A stretch of DNA of 40,070 nt. It comes from Propionibacteriaceae bacterium (GTDB lineage Bacteria; Actinomycetota; Actinomycetes; Propionibacteriales; Propionibacteriaceae). Positions 8,933 to 16,704 of the stretch are shown here, one piece after another. The notes below the pieces were generated by a model, which did not search any database, was not told where the DNA came from, and saw only the letters and a list, made by a program, of their open reading frames with translations. Position 1 is the first letter of the stretch. The number at the start of each line of letters is the position of its first letter. The DNA lies in contig JAPUEI010000084.1 of NCBI GenBank assembly GCA_027492675.1, forward strand, positions 1 through 40,070, read 5' to 3'. The position numbers and the translations under genes are program-made.

Positions 8933-9888
8933 TACAGGCTGAGGTACCGGTCGAGCTTGGTGATGATCTCGACGTGCCGCGTCCAGGAATGGAGCGCGGG
9001 CCACCGGACGAACCTGTACGCGTCGTCCCGCAGACACTCCTCTCGCTGTTTCTCGCGGAGGATCTCCTGAGGGTCGGTGTATTTGACCGCCCCGTCGCAC
9101 TCACCGATGAGTCGCGCGCTCGGCCAGTAGAAGTCGGGGTAGAACGTGCCCAGCCGGGTCGGAATCGCCGCCTGAAACAGGGGCATCGGCAGCCCGGCCA
9201 AGACGATGTGACCTGTCATGAAGGACTCGGCAGCCGATTCGCGACACGGTTCGGCAAGAGCGATAGCCCTGGTCAGCCCCCGATCAGAACGACCCACGGC
9301 CTGTCGGAGCTCGTGTCTCGTCGCGCCGACGAGACGGGCGTTGACATAGTCCTTCCTGCGCGGCTCCCCCGACATGAAGGAGGCCAGGATCAACCGCGCC
9401 GCATGATCCACGATCACCAGGGCCTCGGGGAGCTCCAACCCGGCGGCAAGGTCGACGGCGGTACGCGCCAGCGTCGTGAGGGCGTACCCGTCCTTGTCCC
9501 GTGTCACGTGTCCAGGCGGAAGAGCCCGCGTGTGCCACGCGACCGTCCGTCGCCGGGTGGCACGCGCACCGAGGGGAACGGTGAGCGCGACAGGCTGGTC
9601 ATGCCAGGCGGCGAACCTCGGGGTCCTGAGCCCCCACGCCACCGCAGCCGACTCGTGGCTCATCACCGCCGCGGGATTGGCGACCTGCTCGGCGTGCGCA
9701 CGTACGACATGCTGCGGCCCTTCCTCATCGGGCCACCCTTCGGCGCTGACGAAGACTCCGTGACGGATCTGCACCAGCCGACCGGCGGCCAACTGCGTAC
9801 GGATCATGGCGTCGCTGACACCGGCGCCTCGCAGGAGCGCGCGGGTCACGGGTTGGGTGGGCAGGGTCCATGGCGTGGGGGTGCGCAT
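8932..9888 (-). CDS. AbiEi-like winged-helix protein with a C-terminal DUF559/Vsr-fold nuclease-like domain
   Basis: 318 residues from ATG 9888. The N-terminal part (QPVTRALLRGAGVSDAMIRTQL then GRLVQIRHGVFV) is the AbiEi-type helix-turn-helix head used by type IV antitoxins. The C-terminal part carries FYPDFYWPSARLIGECDG and a following KQREECLRDDAYRFVRW, the acidic pattern and terminal strand of DUF559/Vsr-like PD-(D/E)XK folds. This composite is widespread in actinobacteria, usually without an AbiEii toxin, and none is seen here. A role in DNA binding or cleavage is inferred. The longer frame to 9990 would overlap the divergent sixA start, so ATG 9888 is preferred. Confidence 0.78.
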   Translation of the reverse strand: MRTPTPWTLPTQPVTRALLRGAGVSDAMIRTQLAAGRLVQIRHGVFVSAEGWPDEEGPQHVVRAHAEQVANPAAVMSHESAAVAWGLRTPRFAAWHDQPVALTVPLGARATRRRTVAWHTRALPPGHVTRDKDGYALTTLARTAVDLAAGLELPEALVIVDHAARLILASFMSGEPRRKDYVNARLVGATRHELRQAVGRSDRGLTRAIALAEPCRESAAESFMTGHIVLAGLPMPLFQAAIPTRLGTFYPDFYWPSARLIGECDGAVKYTDPQEILREKQREECLRDDAYRFVRWPALHSWTRHVEIITKLDRYLSL

Positions 9889-9929
9889 TGCTGACCAGCC
9901 TGCCCCGATGAGCGCGACGGCCGCTCGAG

Positions 9930-9938
9930 TTATCCACA
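9930..9938 (+). promoter_or_regulatory. Perfect DnaA-box sequence TTATCCACA
   Basis: TTATCCACA lies in the 57-bp divergent gap between the AbiEi-like gene and sixA, 7 bp before the sixA start. It equals the classic high-affinity DnaA box. It is a single copy and could be coincidental; if bound, it would occlude sixA. Confidence 0.35.
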
Positions 9939-9945
9939 GGCCACA

Positions 9946-10452
9946 ATGGGGAGCATGACCGAGAGCCGCGTTCTGTACCTGATGCGCCACGCGACCGCGG
10001 AGTCGTGGGGGGTCCTCGGCGACCGCAACCGGCCGCTCACCCCCGCCGGCCGCGACGAGGCCGCCTGGGTCGGCACGCAGCTCGCCGAGTCGGGGGTGGA
10101 GTACGTGGTGGTCTCGTCCGCCGCCCGTACACGCCAGACCGTGAGCTCACTAGGCCTGATGGTGGACGTCGAACCGAACGACCGGCTGTACGGGGCGGGG
10201 TCGGGCACCATTCTCGACATCGCCCGGGAGCTCGACCCGGTCATCACGACCGCGCTGATCGTCGGTCACTCGCCGGGCATCCCCACGCTCGTACATCTCC
10301 TCGCCGAGGAGGATTCCGACCCCGAGGCGCTGGCCCTGGTCTCGACACACTTCCCCACGGCGACCTGCTGCCGGCTGGAGTTCGAGGGCCCGTGGGCCGA
10401 TCTCACGGGCGCCCGGCTGACGCGGACGATCCGCACGCACCTGCCGCGCTGA
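9946..10452 (+). CDS. SixA-type histidine phosphatase
   Basis: A small single-domain histidine phosphatase of 168 residues (165 from ATG 9955). The RHG-like motif is LMRHATAE near the N-terminus, followed by the basic SSAARTRQT segment and the second histidine in IVGHSPGIPTL. SixA enzymes remove phosphate from phosphohistidine in phosphorelay or PTS proteins; actinobacterial members mostly lack proven substrates. ATG 9955 may be the real start because MTESRVLYLMRHA is family-like, but a GGGGAG sits too close to it. The stop TGA abuts the RNase H stop, forming TGATCA. Confidence 0.9.
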   Translation: MGSMTESRVLYLMRHATAESWGVLGDRNRPLTPAGRDEAAWVGTQLAESGVEYVVVSSAARTRQTVSSLGLMVDVEPNDRLYGAGSGTILDIARELDPVITTALIVGHSPGIPTLVHLLAEEDSDPEALALVSTHFPTATCCRLEFEGPWADLTGARLTRTIRTHLPR

Positions 10453-11370
10453 TCAGACCGTGCCTTGGTGGAAGCGGCGACGCCACGTCCCGTCGTACAG
10501 CCACACCGACGCGCACAGCGTGTCCTCGCCGGCGCGCCTGACGCGATAGCGCAGCAGCAGCACGTCGCCCGCCAGCCGGTCGGCACCCAGCACCGTCAGC
10601 TCGGCCGCACCCGGAAGCGAGGCGGCGCGCGCCAGGACGGACCCCCTCGTACGGATCGCGCCCCCCGGCTCGTACGCCACGTAGTCGGGGTGCAACAGCT
10701 CCGCCAGCCGCTCGCGGTCCAGCAGCACGTCATCGGTCAGCAGCGCCTTCTCGAGCGCCACCACGACCGCCTCGGTGTCCTCCTCCGGCGCGGGCCACCG
10801 ACCCGACCCGGCAGGAGCTCGTACAGGCACTTCCTGCACGCTGAACAGGTCCGGCTCCGGCTCGCGCTTCGTCGGGGCGACGCCCAGGGACACCGCGGGG
10901 GCGGAGCCGGCGACGAACCCCGGACCGTGGGGGACGACCAGGCCGTCGCGGTACGCGGTCGCGGCCGCCCTGGCCAGGTCGTCGGCCTTCTCGTTGAGCG
11001 GGTCGCCGGCGTGGCCCTTCACCCAGTCGAACGTGACGGTACGGCCGGCGAGCTCACGGTCCAGCTCCTTGAGCAGGTCGATGTTGAGCACCGGCTGCCC
11101 GTCGGCCTTGCGCCAGCCGCGACGCTTCCAGCCGGGGATCCACTTCGTGCAGCAGTTGATCGCGTACTGCGAGTCGCACAGCACCTTCAGTTCCTCGCCG
11201 CGGGTCTGGCGCAACAGGTCCAGCACGGCCATCAGCTCGCCCATGTTGTTGGTGCCGTGCGCCCAGCCGCCGGCGGCCCAGCGGTCGTCGTCCACGTACC
11301 AGGCCCAGCCCGCCGGGCCAGGGTTCGACAAGGACGAGCCGTCCGCCGCCGCGATGATCATGGTGCTCAT
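10453..11370 (-). CDS. RNase HI fused to a SnoaL/DUF4440-like domain
   Basis: 305 residues. Residues 1-140 form a complete RNase HI domain that cuts the RNA strand of RNA-DNA hybrids; the metal ligands D10 (AAADGSS), E45 (NNMGELMA), D66 (LCDSQYA) and D130 (NEKADDLAR) are all present. After a Pro-rich linker, residues from about 200 onward form an NTF2-like fold: EKALLTDDVLLDRERLAELLHPDYVAYEPGG and a final WLYDGTWRRRFHQGTV, the pattern of DUF4440/SnoaL proteins. The second domain's role is unknown. ATG 11370 gives the usual MSTMIIAAADGS opening; ATG 11361 is an alternative. Cluster C separates it from the Dyp peroxidase gene upstream. Confidence 0.92.
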   Translation of the reverse strand: MSTMIIAAADGSSLSNPGPAGWAWYVDDDRWAAGGWAHGTNNMGELMAVLDLLRQTRGEELKVLCDSQYAINCCTKWIPGWKRRGWRKADGQPVLNIDLLKELDRELAGRTVTFDWVKGHAGDPLNEKADDLARAAATAYRDGLVVPHGPGFVAGSAPAVSLGVAPTKREPEPDLFSVQEVPVRAPAGSGRWPAPEEDTEAVVVALEKALLTDDVLLDRERLAELLHPDYVAYEPGGAIRTRGSVLARAASLPGAAELTVLGADRLAGDVLLLRYRVRRAGEDTLCASVWLYDGTWRRRFHQGTV

Positions 11371-11407
11371 CTTGGCAGTTGCCGGGACCCGTGGCCTCGC
11401 CACCGCA

Positions 11408-11485
11408 ACTCTCTCCGCAAAGGTCCCGACGTCTCTCCCCGACCCGCCAGAGTCTCTCCCCGAGCCGCCAGAGCTCTCCGACGTC
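11408..11485 (-). repeat. Tandem repeat cluster C downstream of the Dyp peroxidase gene (21-bp period)
   Basis: Two near-identical 21-bp units at 11431-11451 and 11452-11472 (one difference) are flanked by partial copies at 11408-11430 and 11473-11485. Read on the minus strand, the sense of the upstream peroxidase gene, the core is GGGGAGAGACTCTGGCGG, matching the cluster A core GGCGAGAGACTTCCGG. Confidence 0.9.
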
Positions 11486-12671
11486 AGCTCTCGAACAGGC
11501 GCTGGGCCAGCCAGCCGTCGGCGGGGAATCCGCCGGGGAACGCCCAGACCGAGGAGCCGATGGGGGTCGTCCACTCGTTGAGGGCGTCGGACTGGTCGAG
11601 CCTCTGCAGCACGGGGGTGAGCTGTCCGGCGATGGAGCGTACGAACGCGATGAACATCAGCCCCGACGTACGTACCCCGTCCTCGTCGTGCACGTAGTTC
11701 AGGCCCCGCCTCAGCATCCGTCGGCCGCTGTTGCTGTCCGGGTGAGCGAGGCGCGAGTGGGCGTTGGCGGCGATCACGTACTGACCGTCGGAGTCCTTCG
11801 CGGTGAGGTCGATCGGATCGCGCTCCGCGGACCCGTTCAGCGGAGCGCCGTTCACCAGGTTCCGGCCGACGACCTTCTCCTGGCGCTCGCGGGTGAGGGT
11901 GTCCCAGACGTCGAGGTTGAGTTGGAAGCGGCGCAGCATCATCGTCGTCCCGCCACGCATCCAGGTGTCGTCGTCCACCCACACCGCCCGGTCGAGGGTC
12001 TCCCCCGACGGGTTCCCGGTGCCGTCGACCTGGCCGAACAGGTTGCGTCCGGTCGCGGGCGCGCCGGTGGCGTCGTACCCCCTCCAGAACCCCGTCTGGC
12101 GCCAGCGCACCGTGGCGAACGTGGCCGCATCACGGGTGAGTACGCGCTCGGCGTGCGCCACGGAGGTCTCGTCATCCGCGGCCACCATCACCACGAGATC
12201 GCCGCCAGACCACCGGGCCAGCAGCTTGTCGGTGCGCAGTGTGGGGATGTCGAGGAAGCCCTCTGGCCGCTTCGCCGCGAGGCCTGGCAGCGTGAAGATC
12301 CGGGGCCCGAACCCCACCGTGATCGACAGCGACATGCCGGCCGACGACATCTCGCGCGTCGGATCGCCGAGACCGCCGCGGCCCGCCATCAGGGCGTCGA
12401 TGTCGCTTGACCACGACCGCATCAGCCGCGCCAGCGCGACGACGTCGGTGCTCGACCTGAGGTCGTACGCCACCACCGTCGTGATCGCCGGCGCCGGCGT
12501 GTCGATGCCGGCCTGGTGGAGTTCGTGAGGGCTGTACGTGCGGCGCTGGGGGCTGACGACTGGTGCGCCCGCCGACTCGTGGGACGCCGCGAACAGACCC
12601 GCGACCCCGAGCGCGGCGACGCCGCCTGCCGCCCCGTACCCGACGAGGCCCCGCCTGCTGAACTCGGTCAC
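11484..12671 (-). CDS. Tat-exported Dyp-type heme peroxidase (EfeB/DtpA-like)
   Basis: 395 residues. The N-terminus FSRRGLVGYGAAGG is a Tat signal, so the folded, heme-loaded protein is exported. The Dyp signature GxxDG is GQVDG at 213-217 and the proximal heme histidine is probably H305 in NAHSRLAHP. It oxidises peroxide-dependent substrates; EfeB homologues act in heme iron release, while Streptomyces DtpA works with extracytoplasmic copper chaperones. The upstream PCu(A)C partner and the lack of EfeU/EfeO favour the DtpA-like setting (inference). GTG 12671 follows the previous stop with no gap, so translation is coupled. Confidence 0.93.
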   Translation of the reverse strand: MTEFSRRGLVGYGAAGGVAALGVAGLFAASHESAGAPVVSPQRRTYSPHELHQAGIDTPAPAITTVVAYDLRSSTDVVALARLMRSWSSDIDALMAGRGGLGDPTREMSSAGMSLSITVGFGPRIFTLPGLAAKRPEGFLDIPTLRTDKLLARWSGGDLVVMVAADDETSVAHAERVLTRDAATFATVRWRQTGFWRGYDATGAPATGRNLFGQVDGTGNPSGETLDRAVWVDDDTWMRGGTTMMLRRFQLNLDVWDTLTRERQEKVVGRNLVNGAPLNGSAERDPIDLTAKDSDGQYVIAANAHSRLAHPDSNSGRRMLRRGLNYVHDEDGVRTSGLMFIAFVRSIAGQLTPVLQRLDQSDALNEWTTPIGSSVWAFPGGFPADGWLAQRLFES

Positions 12672-13208
12672 TCAGCCATTCTGGCCCATTGACATCGACG
12701 ACGACGGGGCGGGCGAGTGGTAGTGATCGGTCTCCTCCGTGAAGACCTTCACCGGTGCCGTGACCGTGCGGGTGGTGCCGTTGGAGAACTTCAGCTCGAG
12801 GGTGATCTCGCTGCCGACGGGCAGCTTCTGCTTCAGGCCCATGATCATCACGTGGTAGCCGCCAGGCGTGAGGTGGGTGTGCGACCCGGCCGGGATGACC
12901 ACCCCGCCCTTGGCCTCCTGCATCACGGCCTTGCCGTCCGAGCCCTTGACCATCTCGTGGATCTGGCACATGCCAGCCACCGACGTCGAGGCGCCGACGA
13001 GCGAGACGTTCGTCGTGCCGGGGTTCACCAGCGCCATGAACGCGGCGGTCATCGAGGTGTCGGTGGCGCCGTCGGTCGTGCGGACCCAGGGGTCCTCGAC
13101 CACGATCTCCGGGTCGGACGAGGCGGCGGGCTTGCTGCTGCACGCGGCCAGAGCCGCGAGGCCCGAGCCGGCGGCGAGTGCGAGGGCGGTGCGTCGGGTG
13201 ATGGGCAT
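12672..13208 (-). CDS. PCu(A)C-family copper chaperone lipoprotein
   Basis: 178 residues. The signal sequence carries TRRT and a lipobox LAAC with lipidated Cys at 23, so it is held on the outer face of the membrane. The copper-binding set H84-x-M86, M96 and H119-x-M121 (QIHEM, AVM, GYHVM) fits the H(M)X10MX21HXM pattern of PCu(A)C proteins, which deliver Cu(I) to the CuA site of cytochrome oxidase or to other copper enzymes. A C-terminal HYHSPAPSSSMSMGQ tail adds extra His and Met residues. It follows the zinc-ribbon gene by 1 nt and precedes the Dyp peroxidase with no gap. Confidence 0.93.
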   Translation of the reverse strand: MPITRRTALALAAGSGLAALAACSSKPAASSDPEIVVEDPWVRTTDGATDTSMTAAFMALVNPGTTNVSLVGASTSVAGMCQIHEMVKGSDGKAVMQEAKGGVVIPAGSHTHLTPGGYHVMIMGLKQKLPVGSEITLELKFSNGTTRTVTAPVKVFTEETDHYHSPAPSSSMSMGQNG

Positions 13209-13209
13209 G

Positions 13210-14076
13210 TCAGGCTCCTGTCTTCACGTACACGATCGCGTTCACGCCGCCGGTGCAGACGATGTATGTGCCCTTCACGCAGCTCATCTGGTACTCCTTC
13301 TGCGTGACCGGGGACGTCGCGGTGACGGTGAACGTACCAGAAGCAGTAGCCGGAATCGCCCCAGCGACGTTGAGCGCGAACTCGCAGCTGGTGGTCGAGT
13401 TCACCGCGACGGTCGTCGAGCTGCCGCACAGCGTCGAGTCTGCCGGCGGGAACGCGTCGATCGGTGTGCCGGAAGGAGTCTTGGGGGCTGTCGGGGAGGC
13501 GGACGCCGACCCGCCGCCCTTGGAGGAGGTGCCAGCGCTGGGCGACGTGCCCGCGGTCGTGGCCGAGGGAGCGCTGGGCGTGCCACCGCCTGAGAACCAC
13601 AGCGCACCTCCCACGATCGCCGCGAGCACCAGCAGGCCGAGGAGGATCATCACGCCGCGGGCTCCGGAGAAGTTCGCGCGTGCGGGTCCGACAGGAGGCG
13701 GGACCGTGTACGGGCGCTCGGCAGGCAGCAGATCGGCCTCCGGAGTGCCCGGCGCGTACGGCCTGCCGGGGGGCGATGGCGGCACATAGGCGATCTGCGG
13801 CGTCGGCCGCACGACCGTCTTGTCCTGGTCAGCAACGTCGCCCGGGTCGGGACGCCGGAACGGATCGTCGCCGACGCGCGGGCTGAGATGCTCCGTGGGC
13901 TGCGTCGGCTCGGCGTCGGGAGCGCGGAACAGGTCGTCCGGCAGGGCCGGTCGGGTGTTGTCCCAGGCGATGCCCGGATCGGACACATCGTGCTCGGCAC
14001 CGATCCTCGTGCCGCACGACGGACAGAACAGCGCGCCATCGGGCGGCTCGACGCCACAGCGAGGACACGGTGTCAT
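13210..14076 (-). CDS. Zinc-ribbon membrane protein of unknown function
   Basis: 288 residues. The N-terminus MTPCPRCGVEPPDGALFCPSCGTRIG is a treble CxxC zinc ribbon. A Pro/Asp-rich cytoplasmic linker follows, then one transmembrane helix (VMILLGLLVLAAIVGGALWF, about 140-160), a Ser/Thr/Gly-rich stalk and an external domain with four cysteines likely paired as disulfides (STLCGSS, TTSCEF, QMSCVK, YIVCTGG). No family name is recognised. It heads the chaperone-peroxidase unit, 1 nt before the PCu(A)C start, and has its own TAGACT -10 candidate. Confidence 0.8.
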   Translation of the reverse strand: MTPCPRCGVEPPDGALFCPSCGTRIGAEHDVSDPGIAWDNTRPALPDDLFRAPDAEPTQPTEHLSPRVGDDPFRRPDPGDVADQDKTVVRPTPQIAYVPPSPPGRPYAPGTPEADLLPAERPYTVPPPVGPARANFSGARGVMILLGLLVLAAIVGGALWFSGGGTPSAPSATTAGTSPSAGTSSKGGGSASASPTAPKTPSGTPIDAFPPADSTLCGSSTTVAVNSTTSCEFALNVAGAIPATASGTFTVTATSPVTQKEYQMSCVKGTYIVCTGGVNAIVYVKTGA

Positions 14077-14084
14077 GGGCGCCG

Positions 14085-14115
14085 AGTCTAGCCCGCGCTC
14101 CGGTCAGCGGTGACC
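14085..14115 (-). promoter_or_regulatory. Candidate promoter and palindrome upstream of the zinc-ribbon/PCu(A)C/Dyp unit
   Basis: TAGACT (14090-14085) lies 8 nt before ATG 14076. An inverted repeat GGTCA-GCGG-TGACC (14102-14115) lies where the -35 region would be and could be an operator. No strong -35 hexamer is visible. Confidence 0.4.
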
Positions 14116-14150
14116 GTCGCGACAACCTGAAACGCAACGAGCCGGAGCCG

Positions 14151-15962
14151 TCACCAGCTACCGCCGCCACCACCGCCGCCGCCACCGCCGAAGCCGCCCC
14201 CGGAGAAGCCGGACCCACCGCTCGACCCAGCCGACGCCGCCGTCATGGCGGTCGCGGTCGAGGAGCTGAAGCCGTCGAGAGTGCCCATGATGGAGTCGAT
14301 GCCCCCGGCGCTGAACCCCGACCCGTACCCCCAGCCAGGCCCGACGTACCAGGTCGGCTGCTGCACCGGCATGCCGCGCGCCGCCATCTCGGCGAACAGC
14401 TTCGCCCAGCGGTCGGCGCAGCCGAACGCGATGGCGTACGGCAGGTAGCGGGAGAAGATGTCCTGGCCTTCCTCCCACTTGATCTGGTCGGCCTCGGCCG
14501 TCTCCAGGTACTGCTTGAAGCCGAGCGCCTGGGCCGTCACCGCGCTGCCCAGCGCCGTGCGTACGGGCGCCCACCTCGACGTCACCATGACCCCAAGGCC
14601 GACCAGAGCGACCGGAATGGCCAGCACGACCACGCCGAAGAAGAAGCCGAGCCCGAAGGCCGCCATGATCAGCATCCAGCCGATCGCGGTCCGCGCGCTG
14701 CGGGCGTTCTGCGGGTTGCTCTTGAACCAGCCCACCTCGGTCACCGCGTTGTACATCTCGCGCTGGATCTGCTGCACATCGCCGCCGAACGACTTGGCCT
14801 CGAGATCGTGGCTCGTGACGACCTCCGAGCCGTCGCCGAAGAACGCGTCGTACAGCATCGACTCGTACTCGTTGAGGCCCTCCGGCGGCGCCAGTCGTAC
14901 GAGCTGGAACTTCGGCCCGTCCTCGCGCTGCTCGATCCGCCAGTAGCCGCGCGCCGCCAGGTCGACCATCGTCGCGGTGACGTCACGCGTCTCGGCCTTC
15001 TCGTCGAAGAGGGTGCCGATCATGCCCGCCGGTACGCCTTGCGGTGGCGTGAACTGGACGGCGAACGGGATCGTACTGACACGCTCGGTGGCGAACGGCT
15101 CGCCCTTCGACGGGATCGTGCCGGGCGTCAGCCCCGCGTACATCTCGTCGCGTCCGCGACGCCTGGCCACGACGAGCCCGGCGATGGCGCCCACGCCGGC
15201 GACACCGCTCAGACCCCACATCCACGGCGGGGTCGGCCCGCTGCCGGAGGAGCTGCCCGCATGCGTTTCGTACGTCGGCTCAGCGCCCACGAGCGTGCCG
15301 ACAGGCCAGCCGGCCACGATCGCGAGGCCCTTGCCTGTCGACAACGAGGTCTGGGTGAAGGTGGCTGACGATCCCGACGACCCGTTCGAGGTGCAGGGCT
15401 GGTCGTAGTTCGACCCGGTGTAGCAGGTGGTCTTGGAGATCGCCGCCGACGAGGACAGCTTCACGGTGACGTTGCTGATCGGCACCGCGAAGCCCGTACC
15501 GATGACGTTCCAGTACAGCTCGTCCAGGTTGCTGCTCGACACGTTCGGGTTCGCGACGCCCGCGACGGTGTAGGTGATGACGTACGTCTGGGTGCCGGTC
15601 ACGGTCTTGTTCGCGTCGCCGATGCGCAGCGCCAGGGTGCCGTACGACGGGGACTCGGCGATGAACGTCGTCGGAGCGCCGGTAGGGCTGGTGACGCTGA
15701 TGACGCGGTAGGTGTAGACGCGGTACTGATCCGCGGTGCCCGTCGCCTGCCGGGTCGTGAAGTAGAGGTACGGCCCGTGGCCGGCCGTCGCGAAGTCCAT
15801 GTCGAGGGTCTGGGTGACGCTCACCGTGCCGTCGGTGGCGACGCTGGCCACGACGTCCATGCGGGTGATCGGGGCGCCGGCGGCGTACGCGCTGGGTGGC
15901 GCGGCGACCACGATCCAGAGCGAGAGGACGAGGGTCGCGAGCACAACACCGATGCGCTTCAT
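14151..15962 (-). CDS. DUF2207 membrane protein with Gly-rich tail
   Basis: 603 residues. Signal peptide with cleavage near AYAAGA, then an extracytoplasmic beta-rich DUF2207 domain (RMDVVASVATDGTVSVTQTLDMDF), a membrane helix around WMWGLSGVAGVGAIAGLVV, a cytoplasmic domain (ATMVDLAARGYWRIEQREDG is a typical DUF2207 segment), a further hydrophobic pair (GWMLIMAAFGLGFFFGVVVLAIP) and a tail ending in poly-glycine and SW. The function of this family is unknown; it is widespread in actinobacteria and firmicutes. ATG 15962 is chosen because it opens with KRIGVVLATLVLSLW and has TACCGT 7 nt upstream. The frame stays open far upstream without coding character. Confidence 0.9.
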   Translation of the reverse strand: MKRIGVVLATLVLSLWIVVAAPPSAYAAGAPITRMDVVASVATDGTVSVTQTLDMDFATAGHGPYLYFTTRQATGTADQYRVYTYRVISVTSPTGAPTTFIAESPSYGTLALRIGDANKTVTGTQTYVITYTVAGVANPNVSSSNLDELYWNVIGTGFAVPISNVTVKLSSSAAISKTTCYTGSNYDQPCTSNGSSGSSATFTQTSLSTGKGLAIVAGWPVGTLVGAEPTYETHAGSSSGSGPTPPWMWGLSGVAGVGAIAGLVVARRRGRDEMYAGLTPGTIPSKGEPFATERVSTIPFAVQFTPPQGVPAGMIGTLFDEKAETRDVTATMVDLAARGYWRIEQREDGPKFQLVRLAPPEGLNEYESMLYDAFFGDGSEVVTSHDLEAKSFGGDVQQIQREMYNAVTEVGWFKSNPQNARSARTAIGWMLIMAAFGLGFFFGVVVLAIPVALVGLGVMVTSRWAPVRTALGSAVTAQALGFKQYLETAEADQIKWEEGQDIFSRYLPYAIAFGCADRWAKLFAEMAARGMPVQQPTWYVGPGWGYGSGFSAGGIDSIMGTLDGFSSSTATAMTAASAGSSGGSGFSGGGFGGGGGGGGGGSW

Positions 15963-15969
15963 AGCGTCA

Positions 15970-15975
15970 ACGGTA
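15970..15975 (-). promoter_or_regulatory. Candidate leaderless -10 (TACCGT) for the DUF2207 gene
   Basis: TACCGT on the minus strand is separated by exactly 7 nt from ATG 15962, with no Shine-Dalgarno sequence between them. Confidence 0.5.
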
Positions 15976-16043
15976 GCGGCGAGAGATTCCAGGAGAGGGT
16001 GCGCACGGCCGAGTGAGAGGATGGGCGGCGACGAAAGGACACC

Positions 16044-16499
16044 ATGGCAGCCTTGAAGGACCAGCTCCGCAGCGACCTCACCACCTCGATGAAGGCCCGC
16101 GACACGTTCCGTACCCAGGTCGTACGAATGATGCTCGCGGCGATCCAGACCGAGGAGGTGGCCGGCGCGAGCGCTCGCGAGCTCACCGGCGAGGAGGAGC
16201 TCGCGGTCATCGGCCGCGAGGTGCGCAAGCGCAAGGAGTCCGCCGAGCTGTACACGCAGGGGAACCGCCCGGAGCTCGCCTCCAAGGAGCTGGCTGAGGT
16301 CGAGCTGTTGAGTGTGTACCTGCCGGCCGGCCTCACCGAGGCCGAGCTCGACGTGATCGTGGCCGAGGAAGTCGCCGCCGCGGGCGAGGCCGTCTCCATG
16401 AAGCAGATGGGCCAGGTCATCAAGGCCGTCAACGCCCGCGCCAAGGGTCGCGCCGACGGCAGCCTCATTGCCGCGAAGGTCAAGGCTGCCCTGGCCTGA
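16044..16499 (+). CDS. GatB/YqeY-domain protein
   Basis: A 151-residue cytoplasmic helical protein: LKDQLRSDLTTSMKARD, then VRMMLAAIQTEEV, a central REVRKRKESAELYTQGNRPELASKE and the terminal MGQVIKAVNARAKGRADGSLIAAKVKAAL. This is the YqeY family, related to the tRNA-binding tail of the GatB amidotransferase subunit; a role in tRNA or translation is inferred from that similarity only. The start is ATG 16044 with GAAAGGA at 16033-16039. It is divergent from the DUF2207 gene and convergent with hppA across repeat cluster D. Confidence 0.93.
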   Translation: MAALKDQLRSDLTTSMKARDTFRTQVVRMMLAAIQTEEVAGASARELTGEEELAVIGREVRKRKESAELYTQGNRPELASKELAEVELLSVYLPAGLTEAELDVIVAEEVAAAGEAVSMKQMGQVIKAVNARAKGRADGSLIAAKVKAALA

Positions 16500-16513
16500 G
16501 CCTCGCGACTCCC

Positions 16514-16676
16514 GATCGGAGTTGTTGTCGTGATGCGGCTGGTGGCTGGCCGCGTTCAGGTTCCGATCGGAGTTGTGGTCGGAATGCGAGCCGGTTGGCG
16601 GCTGAGAACGACCACAACTCCGATCCAGCTGAGCGCACCGCGTCGGATGCCCTCCATACCGACCACAACTCCGATC
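16514..16676. repeat. Repeat cluster D in the convergent gap between yqeY and hppA
   Basis: A 17-bp motif GATCGGAGTTGTGGTCG. Direct copies lie at 16514-16530 (one difference) and 16565-16581 next to yqeY; exact inverted copies lie at 16609-16625 and 16660-16676 next to hppA. The tail GGAATG or GTGATG follows most copies. Copies 2 and 3 could form a perfect 17-bp stem in RNA from either strand. No U-tract follows. Confidence 0.95.
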
Positions 16677-16704
16677 CGACTGGCTCGTGACGAAGGACGC
16701 CGGG

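Noticed and set aside
8932..9888. Complete type IV toxin-antitoxin pair
   Set aside because: An AbiEi-like head is visible but no AbiEii nucleotidyltransferase toxin lies on either side.
11484..13208. EfeUOB ferrous iron uptake operon
   Set aside because: EfeU and EfeO are absent; only the peroxidase with a PCu(A)C chaperone is present.
16514..16676. Standard rho-independent terminators
   Set aside because: Stems are long and perfect but no U-tract follows on either strand, and similar repeat clusters elsewhere are purely direct.
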